NCBI GenBank assembly: GCA_947650285.1
Contig: CANTFL010001335.1
Location: forward strand, 62,001 to 126,000
Direction: 5' to 3'
Source of the DNA: Hyaloperonospora brassicae
Lineage: Eukaryota; Oomycota; Peronosporomycetes; Peronosporales; Peronosporaceae
DNA length: 64,000 bases
Shown: piece by piece, positions 46,101 to 57,239 of the stretch
Layout of the letters: each line of letters begins with the position of its first letter
Numbering within the stretch: the stretch's first letter is position 1
Position numbers and translations under genes: made by a program
Notes under the pieces: generated by a model
Databases searched by the model: none
The model's input: the letters and a program-made list of their open reading frames with translations, nothing else
What the model was told of the DNA's origin: nothing

Positions 46101-46790
46101 GCCATCGTGGTAGAGAAAAGACTTACCTCACGGTAAGTCGTGACTTTTACTGGCCACGCCAGTATCAGTTTGTCCGCAAGTACATACGTGCTTGCGAGGT
46201 TTGTCAACGGGTGAAGCCTAGTCCTTCATCCCGTGCGCCATTGCAGCCTCTGCCTGTTCCGGCAGAGTGCTGGCAGTCCGTTTCAATGGACTTCGTCTTC
46301 GGGTTTCCCGAAGACGCTCACAAGAATAATGGTATTCTTGTGTTTGTAGACCGATTCAGCAAGATGGTCCATCTTGCTGCTGTCCCTGAGTCAATCAAGG
46401 CTCAAGGTTGTGCTCGTGTCTTTCTAGACACGGTCTTTAGACTCCACGGGTTACCCCGTGAACTCGTATCCGACCGTGACCCTCGGTTCACGGCGGACTT
46501 TTGGCAAACCGTGTTCCGTACTCTCGGAACACGATTGAAGATGTCCACTTCTGACCATCCAGAAACAGATGGTCAGACGGAACGTGCGAACCGTGTCCTC
46601 GAAGAGATTCTTCGAGGATATGTCCACTCGTTTCCGAGTTGGAGCGAATTCCTACCCATGGTGGAATTCGCCATCAATAATTCGGTGCATGCTTCAACTC
46701 AGCACACACCGTTTTACGTGAATGGCCTACGCCATCCACGAGTGCCCACCCTTATAGAGTGTAACTCTTGGATAAGGGGGGAGGGACTCG
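43125..46790 (+). CDS. pol: Pol polyprotein: protease, RT, RNase H, integrase core
   Basis: Read in the -1 frame from the gag frameshift, with no ATG of its own. A retropepsin motif LVDCGASNNF appears near the start. It is followed by a Ser/Gln-rich spacer; RT with DLMDGFYQI, MPQGLSNAPATF and the catalytic YFDDVFVHS (about 597 codons after 43157); RNase H with VCDASDFAIG, DKELLAMKYAL and TDHASL; and integrase with an HHCC zinc site (HDAPTSGHRG, CEVCQRV) and the DDE triad in MDFVFGF, VSDRDPRF and TDGQTERANRVLEEIL. All catalytic motifs are intact. After HPRVPTLIEC the frame runs into a G-run (46776-46781) and becomes non-homologous; sense coding continues in another frame. The original frame stays open to 47020 with meaningless Ser/Met/Lys-rich sequence. 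Confidence 0.95.
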
Positions 46791-48000
46791 CTCGAGCAAA
46801 AACCGTTTTGGCTCTTGCTCATCACGTGTCGACGCAAACGTCGTCACGTATGATGCCGATGTCGATCAAGTCGACATCGATGAAGAAGATCATCTCAATA
46901 ATAGCGAAGACGCTATTATTGATTCGGATGATGATGACGATGCTGGTATATTCAGCATCGCCAACGATTATGTCAGCGAGGAAGAAGACAACCTCGCTGA
47001 AGAAGAGAGCAATCTCTTAGCAGTGCGCACGAAGCGCACTGCCAGACAAAACAAAGAGTCAGCAGAGAACTTCCTGCTGACTCGAGAAGCGGTAGTCCGT
47101 TTCGTTCAGGACTCCATCGCAAATGCGGTGGACCGTCAGAAACGGAACGCAGACAAGAATGGAAGAGCAAATGTTCTTTCATTTAAGGTTAACGACCTAG
47201 TACTACTGTCAACGGTAAACCTACCTGGACATGCAGTCACTAGTGTCGGCAGTAGCAAACTACTGCCGAAATACATTGGGCCATTTCGAGTGTTGCATCG
47301 CAAGGGCAATGCATACACACTCGAATTGCCACGTAGGATGCGCACGCATCCTACGTTTTACGTGGGGAGGCTTAGGTCGTACTGTCAGTACGAGCCTTCT
47401 TCTTCCGATGAAGATAGCCCCCACGTTCAAGAACATCCATCAAGTTCTTGCGTTCGCGCTCCAGACGATCCGTCTGATCGCGCAGATATGATACCTCGGT
47501 ATTCAACCGAGATATCTCCCCGCGAGCTGTCGCCAGCTCGCCGAATACGGAGCGGACATCCCGCTCGACCTGAAGCTGCGCCGTGGCATAATCGGCGCGA
47601 TCCCTCGCCCGATCAGCCTCGTGACCCTTGCGGTTCTTCCGCACGGTATCGGTCAAAGCGTAGCGCCGATCGCGCTCGTGCTTCAAGTCATCGCGCAATT
47701 CATCGATTGCGCGATCCATCTCGTAAGGGTCGAGATGGTGAGCAGAATCATCTGGAGGAGGTCTTTCCTCCTCCACCACATCCTTTGGTGGATGCTCACG
47801 GTGATCAACGCTTTCTAGTGGAGCGTATCTTGAACCACCGTGACGATTCAGGATCAAGGACGAGCTACCTCGTCCAGTGGCGGGGGTATCCACCCTCTTG
47901 GAACAGCTGGGAGCCCCGCTCTCAGCTGTTGATGGATGTTGAAGGTCTCGTCCACCAGTATGACGAGACCCATCCGATGAGTCCTGTGGCCCATCGGTAA
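46768..48000 (+). CDS. Pol C-terminal part with chromodomain, out of frame
   Basis: Frame -1 relative to the upstream pol frame. It opens after a TAA at 46762, with no ATG, and runs 410 codons. An acidic stretch rich in Asp and Glu leads to the integrase C-terminal domain ([48 protein letters not shown]). A low-complexity Arg/Ser/Pro stretch follows, then a chromodomain, [28 protein letters not shown] through SWEPRSQLL near the end. The chromodomain would guide integration to marked chromatin. One extra or missing base at the G-run at 46776-46781 explains the break; a second programmed shift is less likely, as no canonical slippery heptamer is there. The last 629 bases overlap an antisense ORF. 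Confidence 0.85.
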   Translation: MDKGGGTRSSKNRFGSCSSRVDANVVTYDADVDQVDIDEEDHLNNSEDAIIDSDDDDDAGIFSIANDYVSEEEDNLAEEESNLLAVRTKRTARQNKESAENFLLTREAVVRFVQDSIANAVDRQKRNADKNGRANVLSFKVNDLVLLSTVNLPGHAVTSVGSSKLLPKYIGPFRVLHRKGNAYTLELPRRMRTHPTFYVGRLRSYCQYEPSSSDEDSPHVQEHPSSSCVRAPDDPSDRADMIPRYSTEISPRELSPARRIRSGHPARPEAAPWHNRRDPSPDQPRDPCGSSARYRSKRSADRARASSHRAIHRLRDPSRKGRDGEQNHLEEVFPPPPHPLVDAHGDQRFLVERILNHRDDSGSRTSYLVQWRGYPPSWNSWEPRSQLLMDVEGLVHQYDETHPMSPVAHR

Positions 48001-48979
48001 ACACGCGCCCTAGGCGCTTGTAGACGGATTGCAAGTTTGCAATCGCGTCACGCATCTCCTCCGAGAGATGTGCCCTTCCCCAGGGCAAATTTAGGGAGTA
48101 CACATCCCTATGTGCACGCTGCGAGTTGTCAACACAACTCGCACAAGGGTCTCCCCATGTGAGGCAAGGAATGCCTGCCTCACTCGATAAACAATGCAAC
48201 CGGTACCTAGCACCGGTTGGCGTTCGCCGTTCGAACCTGAGGCGTGTTGCCTCAAGTTTCTTGAGCCACCCTTCTCGTCCAAAATTCTTTACGTTTTGGA
48301 CGAACGCGTTCCACGCAGCCAAAAGCGATGTTTTGTCACGCTTTTGGTTGCTGTTGTACCATCGATGTCTAAGAAAGACATCGAGATAAAAATCTTCTTC
48401 AGCGCGAAAGTTCTTCGCGCTGGGACTCAAGCCGTGAAGCTCGGTTGCATCGAATGAGGGTATTCGATGGTGTTGGCCTGTCTCGTGAGACAGGCTATTG
48501 ATGAGTTGTTCGGGCAAACGCCACGGCTTCAACTCATCACGCTTCACAGTGGTACCCTTGTCGGTACCACGGCTCCCAGATTGACGACGGCTCGCGCCAT
48601 CGTCATCACGCTCGTGCGAAGACGCACGAGCCGGCGGTGGTGAAGAATAGAACTCACCACCCTGATCATCATCATCATCACTGCCGAACAGACTGTGATG
48701 CAAATCACGAGTCCGTTCGTTCGGCAGTGGTATTGGCGAATACTGAGGCGTCGCCGGTGAGCGAGACGCCTCTGGAGCATTGCCCGAGTCAGACACGTCT
48801 GACTCGCCAGAGTAGATGACCTCTATATCAGGGTCATCGTGCGCACGCGGTGTGATACCGCGTGCACCTGCAGCACCTGTTGCTGCAGGCGAAGAAGGGG
48901 CGGCAGACGACGAAGCGTCTGCCGCAGAGGCTTGCACAGCACCAGGCTGTGTGGGTCTTGAGTCACCTCGCATAGACAT
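47372..48979 (-). CDS. Antisense extra ORF of the Ty3/gypsy element
   Basis: An uninterrupted 535-codon frame with a normal ATG, on the strand opposite to gag-pol. It starts 132 bp before the 3' LTR and overlaps the pol chromodomain region by 629 bp. The N-terminal 150 residues are disordered, Ala/Ser/Pro-rich with an Asp run. The middle ([19 protein letters not shown] to [14 protein letters not shown]) looks folded and holds three cysteines. The C-terminus is a long coiled coil ([19 protein letters not shown] to [16 protein letters not shown]) ending in a basic KKKAR tail. I know of no family match. Extra antisense ORFs in the same place are known from plant Tat-lineage elements. Its length and orderly composition argue against a chance frame. 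Confidence 0.65.
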   Translation of the reverse strand: MSMRGDSRPTQPGAVQASAADASSSAAPSSPAATGAAGARGITPRAHDDPDIEVIYSGESDVSDSGNAPEASRSPATPQYSPIPLPNERTRDLHHSLFGSDDDDDQGGEFYSSPPPARASSHERDDDGASRRQSGSRGTDKGTTVKRDELKPWRLPEQLINSLSHETGQHHRIPSFDATELHGLSPSAKNFRAEEDFYLDVFLRHRWYNSNQKRDKTSLLAAWNAFVQNVKNFGREGWLKKLEATRLRFERRTPTGARYRLHCLSSEAGIPCLTWGDPCASCVDNSQRAHRDVYSLNLPWGRAHLSEEMRDAIANLQSVYKRLGRVFTDGPQDSSDGSRHTGGRDLQHPSTAESGAPSCSKRVDTPATGRGSSSLILNRHGGSRYAPLESVDHREHPPKDVVEEERPPPDDSAHHLDPYEMDRAIDELRDDLKHERDRRYALTDTVRKNRKGHEADRARDRADYATAQLQVERDVRSVFGELATARGEISRLNTEVSYLRDQTDRLERERKNLMDVLERGGYLHRKKKARTDSTT

Positions 48980-49098
48980 GTTAACTATGCGAGGTCAAGC
49001 GGAAAGTGAATGGAACGGACCCAACAAGTGTTCCCTGTCCCAATGGTGGCCAACGGGTGGCCTCCATGTTTTCGATAGTCACACGGTGACTATCAGTT

Positions 49099-49110
49099 AA
49101 GGGGGGGTGA
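49099..49110 (+). other. Polypurine tract
   Basis: AAGGGGGGGTGA directly abuts the 3' LTR start at 49111. This is the position and composition expected for the plus-strand primer of reverse transcription. Confidence 0.85.
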
Positions 49111-49501
49111 TGTAACAGGGCAGCCCGTTACATGAAATTGTCACTTTAAGGAAAGTGACAATAAAGAATATAAAGATGGATATTCTTTAAAACAATATCA
49201 CCAAAGTGGTGATATTAAAGGGTCGACCAAAGGGTCTGTTCATTGGTTGATATCGTGATGATATCAACCCACCAATCGCCGCAAGACGCGCGCAATGAGT
49301 GGTGACGAGACGTCACCATACATGCAGTTATATTAGTATAATTGAATTAAGTCAAACGAAGAGACAGTAGTTTAAAGACTTAATTTATTAATATAACAGT
49401 TCTACTTTTACCCTACCTACGCTTCCTCGCTTGCCACGTGTACGTCTGTCGGGGCACTCAAAACCCTTGCGTTAAGTTACGTAAGGGTGTGCTCCATTAC
49501 A
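49111..49501 (+). repeat. 3' LTR
   Basis: 391 bp, identical in length to the 5' LTR and matching throughout except for four transitions: ACAGGG against ACGGGG near the start, and three within the last 20 bases (GTAAGG, GCTCCATTACA). It is followed by the target duplication GCGCA. Confidence 0.97.
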
Positions 49502-49506
49502 GCGCA

Positions 49507-52500
49507 AGTCTTCCGTAATGGCACACGTCCCACGTGGGAGGCCATTGCGGGACCTCCCGTCCCGTTTATGAGGACTTTATGTTGTAATCGACAAAGTTTC
49601 ACCTACACCCGTCCGTGCGCTTAAGGATATCTGTACGGCTCAAGTCCATCCGGCGGGTTCTCGCACGTTTCGGGAAGAACAAATGATGAATGGAAAGTCT
49701 TATTGAGGTTGTTGAGGTCGATACTGCCTGCCGCCGCATGTTAGACGAATTCCAGTCCGTCCTATACAGTAGGGATCTCCTACGGCTGTACGGTAAAATT
49801 CAGGCACATGTGGAAGATCAACTCGTGATGCACATTGAGCGTGTTCTAGATAACCTGGTTGGTAGACGAACTACCCATCCAAACACCGGAACTGATCTTG
49901 AAAATAAGCGGAATTGGCGCAGGTCAATTATCTTGAAATCCACACTCTGCTAGGAATGACGAAAACGATCAGTTGTAATTGTACACGAAGGAACATTCAT
50001 GTTTTATAACAAGCATGAAGGCTACTCAGCAACAAGCTGTGAAAATTCCTTTTCATGACCAAATTTTCACACTGTCGAAACGACGTCTGATAAACCGAGA
50101 ATGGATGTGGCTGATCAGCGCGGCTTAGATGGTCTTATTAGTAGACTGAGGGCAGAGTACACTGTCATCCTGTTTAACCTCATCTAGCTTCATGAGATTG
50201 GTTGAATTGCTGAATGCTTCAAAGAGCACATTCCAGCAGACTTCAAGATGGAAGATATGGTTACTATCTACATTAATTCTCGTTCGTCTACCGCGTGGAA
50301 AATCACCTATCAGCTCGCTGTGTGCCCGTCGCTCCTTCAAAGGTTCATCCGCCCTATGTGGAACGAGAAACTCATTATCATTCGCCACATAGACAATGGA
50401 TGTCAACTCCAATGCCTTTAGTGCGGCAACATCGGGCATTCGGTTGAACGTGCCGATTTACAGACAAGCTGTTTGCACTGCCTAGGTGTTATCGTCTTTT
50501 TAGAAACGTATCTACACGCGATTAGAGAACTCACGAAGCGTTTAAGTGGACCTGATGTGATGCGGTGGATGGCGAGCAAGCGTTTACTCGTGCATCCGAG
50601 GAGCTACTCAAGATGCCGTATCACCGACCGTTTCGCTGATTGTACAAATCTTTCCAACAGCAGCCACGTAAATGATGCTCCCACTCCACTTGTCCCGATC
50701 TCCACCGCCTAAGATGCTGTAAAGAATCGCGGGGATCCAAATTGCAGTCAAAGACAAAGAGATAATAACTTAACCATCTAATATGTGGCAGAGGAAGGCT
50801 CTACGTGCGTCCGACGGCGCAGTATCAGTATTACATCTTCATTCCAAATTATACCATGCCTTTCAAGATGACGACGACGCCACACCTGACCACGACGATA
50901 TGGCTGTATCTCGACCCCCGCATGCTCTGTCCACACGTTCATCGTCTAAACGATCATATCATCCTCAGTGTCTCGACAGGCGTCTTCTCCCCTTCAACAA
51001 GCGGAGACAGCTCAATAGGTTGCGGCGATGATTCGAGGTAAGGTGTCAATCACATCTGGACCTCTTATCTTAGCTTCTCGGTGCCGTAAACGTGCGAAGT
51101 TGGCTCCCCTTATGGAGCAGAGCGATGAGAGGGAATTTCAACGGATTTACATTGAGCTGCAACCCGCTGGTGATCCATTGCTCTCCGTCCCTTATATCGT
51201 ACTATGGGACTTAGGAAAGTCATCACACCAGCTACCGATAATTGTATGTCTACGGCCTTTCCACAGGCGGTCACCGATGCCGCCGTAGCCACATCGATCA
51301 ACAACTTGTAGCAGATCAACGCCTGTATCAAACGGTAAATTGAAAACGCGGACCTTTTAAATCTCATAGATCAGATGGAGCAGAATAAGCGGGTAGTCAA
51401 GTTGGGGACTATCGGAAGGGTTGGTCCTTGATAATTCGAAACAATTGGCCTTTCAATCAAGAGGGAATCTCCGTGACTAGTTCCTACCGCTTCCGATAGA
51501 GACGCGCTCATCCCCAAAGATTGCTGGGGTGGTATCAAAATGCGGGATATGGCCCCAACTTTTGCAGCGGAATGTCCATGTTATCAATCTGTGGAAGAGG
51601 ACCAGAAGGGATAGAGGCGTCGGCGCTTTTACTCCACAACAATGAAAAGCATAAAAGGGTCGTGGAGACTGCTAGTGGCTTCGGCTGCGTATCTTTTGGT
51701 TTATTAACGACATTCAAGCGGCAAATATTGAGCGCTTAGACCCTCCTCAAATTGGTGCTTCGATACTGGGGTCGGCGCTACACGGCGTTTACACATTCCA
51801 AACATGAGATCTATTCGCTAAAAGTATTTGATGGTCCGGCGCCTAGCAGTCTAGAAGTTTCTTGTAGCAACCTCCCACCAGCTTATCACAAAGTCCCTTC
51901 TCAAAGCCCCAGACGCTAAAAAAAGTAGCAACAACTCGCATGTGCGACCACTTTTTCACTATCTGCAGTCGAATTTTCCGATGCGCTCGTCGTCCAGATT
52001 TCTTTAAGATGGGTCACACCCCGATGGCAATCCAGAACCTACACTCGCCTTGGGTACTGAACAAACCTTAATTATTACACGGCAGGGGGTTGACTTTTCT
52101 TAGCTGCGGGGTGCGTTCATTTATTCGAGACCGGACCAGCATAATAGGCTGACCAGCTAGAGTACCTGACTTCAGAAAGCAACAACGTGGACGTTTGGGG
52201 ACCAGGCACCAACAATTGACTCTATTTATTGCCTATAGATGCATTGAACGTGGCGACTGGTCTTTGATTTAACAAGATCTTGTCTCTGAATGGCCGACAT
52301 CGGCGCGGGCGTCACATTGCAAAGCTTATGGCAGCAATGCGGATTGGATGACCACATCGCCTCTAGATTCCGACGATCTGATCTTTTACGTCCTTCATTT
52401 TGTCTTGTCCGGTGAGCTTTTAGTCAGTCTTGATGGCCAGATCATTGCGCAGTGGGCTGCATCATTGCGCCAAATACACCTATTGTCCGTGCTCCACGAG

Positions 52501-55040
52501 TACTGAATACTGCTAACGCACCGGTCACGGTCACCTGGATCGAATAATGTTTACCAGTCGGAGAACCGGAACTCCCCCTTTCGTCTTTACCCTCTCACCG
52601 ACATTGCGGATGACTGGGCCTACCTCCTCTCCGTCAAGTATGCTGCAGACGACATGTTGCGACTTTGTAACCCCTGAGAGAAACGCACTCGCATGATCCA
52701 ACATCTTTTCTGCGCTTTGTTGTTTGTTACGGAGATTGCAGCCCTTACCGGGTATGGGATACAGCTAGGACGGACACTGTAGAAGCTGATGGGTTATACT
52801 GTTTTGCTGCACATCACGAGTGGCTTCAGGCTGGTCTATTCCTCAACTTGTGATCACCTCGTCGACTTGTGGTTTCTCGCGTGCTATTGCTCTACAGCGT
52901 AAATGTAATCACCAGGGAAATCGTAATGCTCTCAATAGTAGGTGTGGTAACCAAATAATTATCTACCCTGCCTACCTATGATCTGCAAATGACCGACACT
53001 ATCCTCGTTGGGGACTTTAATTGCGTGAGAAGTCCAGCGATCGATCGCTATGGACAGCATCGGTCAACCCGTATCAAAATATCATCATTGGACAGTCTGA
53101 TGACCTCTTCCGGGTTGTCGGATGCACGCATGCTATGAGATCATGCAGATAACGATACTTCGGTTGACTTTTCTGACCACTTTACATTATAGAAGGTGAC
53201 CGAGCGAGCCGCATCGCACCATTATGTACCATCGTATTGGGTCGACCGAGTGTCGACCCGAGCGCATCCTCGAATGCCAAATCATTATGAGGTTGTCCCT
53301 CACCACAGCATAACGATAAGAGACCTCTGCACTACCCATCTTCAGATGACGTATCCTATTCAAACTTATGAGTATAACCGATTCATCGGGGAAGTCGTAA
53401 ACAATTTGGACGGCATAGAAGTAGTCCAAACGGTATTGACGGTCAATTGGGATATAGATGTTTCTGATTGTGTCAGGTGTGATCTCCGTATCATCAAACG
53501 CAACTAATAGAGATAATCCAGGCTTCGCCAGAGAATCCGAAAATGCACACAACGAATTTCATTTTCACGGTCGCAGTAGTTCGAGTGTAATAGGTAAAAT
53601 CCTGGCAAGAACATTCCTGCGTCTCATCAACCGGCTCGAACTTCCTTCAATTCATTTACGTAGATATCTTACGTGGTATCCATTTGGGAGCGGCAACAAG
53701 CTGTCATAGCTATTAATCAGCTGCGCGGGCCTCAATTTACAAGCCATTTGCCTATCGCTGAAATCTTTGACTCTGGATGTTCATCGATTATAAATTCAAG
53801 CCATCGAACACCACCTCTTGCGGATGAACCCGCGGATGTCAAGCGATTTGGGCAGATTGCCAGTATGCGCTTGTTGTCAGTAGAAGATAATTGGAAGCAT
53901 CTATCCCGGTTACCGAGGCAAAAGTTTTCACTCCTGTTTCGATTCCCACCTGCCACATAGCCGCTGGTTCAGACGGGTAGAATAACGACTTCTACAAGGG
54001 TTTGACAGATCCATTTCTCACAGAAATTGTAACCATCAGCAACCACATTTCTGCTTCCTATATAAACCTTTGCACAAGAAGAGGGGCTCATCGGATGCGA
54101 CGAGCTACCGGCTCATCTCTACAATAAAAATATAAGGTTCTCGCGAATGTGGTAGAAACGAATTTGAAACAGGTTCTATTTAGCGCCATTGTTCAGTCAC
54201 AGCATGAAATCATGCACGGGAAAAAGATGTTGAAACTGGCGATTGTAATGGTATCCTAACTGGCTACTATACGCCATGACGAGACACGGGAGATCTGGAT
54301 CGCCGTAATATCCGATTACTTGAATTTCGTAAGGCGAAAAGCACGGCGTACCGCGAACTTATGCATAAGTCTCTTCGAATTTTTGGTTATAGTGAGCGGT
54401 ACATTTTTCTTGTAGAACGGCTACATTATAGCACTACAGTGTCTTTTATCTTTGATGAAAAAGATCAAAGCTCATTTCTGATTATTCGGGTATTCTCCAA
54501 GGATACCGGCTATCCCCCTCTTTCTTCTCCTTGCTGTGGAGCTACTCGGTGTCGATATCCAGCAATGGATTACTTGCATGAGCTGCCTGTTCCGGGCAGC
54601 AGTGCGGACACACACAATTTTAGCCTTTGTCGATCAATCTACCCTTTTCCTCATAAAAGCCAACCAATACTCCAAATCTCAGCATTGTGACTTGCTTCGG
54701 TGGTCTGACCGGAATTTACACCGAACCATCTTGAAGCAAATTGTTTTGTCTATATAATGGAGTGCGGCTTACCGTACCGAGTATTAGGTATTATAGTCCT
54801 CCTGTCGGGAGAGAACTACGCGCTATCTCGGCTTGAAGTCGAGTTCGGAAATCTCGTGCATCTCAATTGGGCGCTTCGCATTCGATAGCTTCGGCGGTGT
54901 TTGTTCACTGCGTCGAATATTGCTACAAGTGTGGATAATCGAAGGCTACTTCTTAGTTTATTCACATTACCCTCCATCCTGCTTCCGGCTACAGTTTTTC
55001 AAGATCCCAGACGGGGAACAAAGGCTATTCACAATCTGAA
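49507..55040 (+). pseudogene. Decayed L1-type LINE, plus strand
   Basis: Pieces of an L1-like element appear in order, with many stops and shifts. Near 49507 a frame reads FRNGTRPTWEAIAGPP, resembling ORF1. At about 50410-50470 a broken zinc knuckle remains (C-x3-C, stop, CGNIGHSVERA). An endonuclease fragment, TILVGDFNCVRSPAID, lies at about 53000. RT pieces follow: INLCTRRGAHR at about 54055, YKVLANVVETNLKQVLFSAI at about 54130, SERYIFLVERLHYSTTVSF at about 54390, TGYPPLSS at about 54510 and a degenerate active site AFVDQSTLF at about 54625. The Ty3/gypsy element probably landed in the ORF1 part, since the frame reading NQWAQVFRNG is restored when it and one GCGCA are removed. Confidence 0.7.
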
Positions 55041-57239
55041 TGAATGATTTTATGGGCACCCGCGACCACTAACGAATAAAGTCGGCACAAGATAAGTCCT
55101 GAATTAATCTACACGTCGAAAAAATCTGGTGGCGTCGGTCTTGCCTTGGTCGCGGTGACTGTAAATATACAACGGCCAAATACGCGGTTCGCTGTCTCAC
55201 ACAAGCACACGACAAGTTTTGTGGAGTTTAGAGTTCGTGAGCGTATCACAGCAGTTTTTGTACGCAGTGGAAACATGTTAAAGTAGTACAGGAAATCGAA
55301 TGAAGGCTGCAAATCATTTTTTTCGTTCTTTTCTAGGCTAAGCCGAATATCGATCACTTTTCAATATGATTACGTCTTTTCGATAGCAATTCCAATATTT
55401 CTCTAACCTGAATGATATCATTCTGCCCCATCACAACAGGACCAAACCGCCTCTCAGAAGCACTTCTTACGAATCTGAGCAGCTTTTACCTGCATCTTTA
55501 TCGCTTCGAAACGGGGCTCCCTCGTACTGATACAGTGCAGGCCACCTACACTGACAAAATGTAGGCAGGTGCTCGCACCCTCACGTACACTGCATGTGCA
55601 AAGAATAGATATTGCTTGAAACGTGCACGTTTAAAAGAAGGAAAAAGATTGTCTATAAACTAAAGTAATAATATTTGACCCCCACTGATTTTGCTTAGCT
55701 ATATTTAACTACAAACCTCAATGTAGCTACCCGCTCACCGCCCATTGCACGCGTCTATTAGCAATTGGTGGTTATTTTGGTTGAATTTATGGCCTATAGC
55801 ATCCAAAAAGGGGAGCGGTGGCAATAGTAGCTTAGAAGACAGTATCTTTCATAATCTACTTTGCATCGTGATATTTGTGAGAATTGTTAATCACGATAAT
55901 ATCTGATTGACCCAATTTGGTGTAGGGAAACATGCTTTAATATGTCGTCCGGAATAGGCTTTACAATAGCATCCACTAGGGAGCAAGGATGTCATCATTG
56001 CGCGCAAAAAAGTTCCCGATCAACGCACATGCATGTTACAGGTCTCCACAAAGGCTTCCCATTAACACATGGAATTCTCGGCGATCATGAAGACGCTCTC
56101 CAATAACCTCTCAAGCGTCAGACAGGTATGGTTGTTCGCACCAAACGTTTCCTTTTTCGTGCAATTCTATTAGTATTACTGCTGTAGAGACCCCACATGC
56201 CGCGTACTTTGTCGTCAACGACCATCACGTCGCCTGTGAAGACACATATGGCGTACGGGGTAAAAAGGCGCGTTGCGTTGTCTCGGTTGTTTTTGGATTT
56301 GTCAATGGCATTTCATTTACGTTATACCGGCCGCTGCAACAATGCCATTGTTAGGGTATTGCTGGTCAATAACGTTCCTCAACGTACAACACCTTTCACA
56401 ACAACAACAATGCAATTGTTACGAAACGGACGTGGCGGGCACGCGGCTTTGTTTTGTAAAAGTAGCCCATCTAGTTTTCCCAGAAAGACCATATTTACAA
56501 AACAGGAGGAATACACAGCACTAAATAGGACGAATTCAAAAAATATGTGCCACTTTATGAGAACATAGCAAACCGCACCTGATCCTCACACAATCAAGTT
56601 AGTGCACCAAATAAATGAGGAGTATGTGGACTGCATCTAGTTCTCGGTGATAGTTGCTATAGCAATCGTTCTGAGGTCCTTAGCTACGAATGCATTGGTC
56701 TTCACTTTTGTTGCCAGCTATTCAGAAAATGACTACACATCGACTATAGCAAAAGCTCTATCCAATGCTGTGGTCTTACAGGTTGATCGTTGTAGCCAAA
56801 GTCAAAGAGATGGAAGATACGGAGCTGACAAAAACGGCTTTCAGTTGTATCAGAGAGAGAGCCATAGCTGGAAAACAAAGCCTTGTGTATCAGAGAGAGA
56901 GGGCGAAGACTCCATTGACAACCTGTAAACAATGTAGCTAGTCACTAACGACTGCCTACTAAACTAACGACGCAAACAACACTACCCGGGCGAGCATGGA
57001 CCAGTTTTTTTCGTGCACGCAATGGCACTCTTGGATCATATTTGCACAAGGTGGTGCTCGCGAAAGCGAAACAACAATGGCAACAAAGTCGCTCGACGCA
57101 AAACCCCTGAGCTTGGCCCAACTTGGACAGGAATGTCAAACGTAGCTGGGGCTCGTCGAATTGAGGACTACAATGGTGATGCAACTAAAGTACGCACACA
57201 TGCGACCAGTCACTCGAACATATTACGTTTTCATTGACT
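55041..57239. other. Repeat-derived intergenic stretch
   Basis: No gene recognised. The segment 55640-55930 contains an old LTR remnant (separate entry). The frame at 56197-56568 (plus, 123 codons) and its neighbours have no identifiable domain. The last 300 bases should contain the 3' region of the ketopantoate-reductase-like gene. Confidence 0.45.
55640..55930 (-). mobile_element. Decayed LTR remnant in reverse orientation
   Basis: Read on the minus strand, the segment follows the order of the intact LTR: AACCACCAATTGC-AATAGACGCGTGCAATGGGCGGTGAG corresponds to the CCACCAATCGCCGCAAGACGCGCGCAATGAGTGGTGAC region. TTTAGTTTATAGAC corresponds to the GTTTAAAGAC block. Edges are decayed and no terminal duplication is visible. 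Confidence 0.55.

Larger units (their letters stand above)
41517..49501 (+). mobile_element. Young Ty3/gypsy chromodomain retrotransposon, 7,985 bp
   Basis: Two 391-bp LTRs bound an internal region coding for gag, protease, reverse transcriptase, RNase H, integrase and a C-terminal chromodomain, so it is a chromovirus-type Ty3/gypsy element. The 5-bp duplication GCGCA occurs on both sides (41512-41516 and 49502-49506). The LTRs differ at only four positions by eye, all transitions near their ends, so insertion is recent. An extra antisense gene lies between the pol end and the 3' LTR. One frame break near 46,780 interrupts pol, so this copy may not be autonomous. Nearly the whole element is made of serial short inverted repeats. 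Confidence 0.97.

Noticed and set aside
46776..46781. G-run as a programmed -1 site between integrase and chromodomain
   Set aside because: The codons ATA AGG GGG GAG do not form a canonical X XXY YYZ heptamer; an indel in a homopolymer is simpler.
41517..49501. The element's inverted repeats as a CRISPR-like array
   Set aside because: The repeats are all different in sequence, lie within protein-coding frames, and have no constant repeat unit or spacers.
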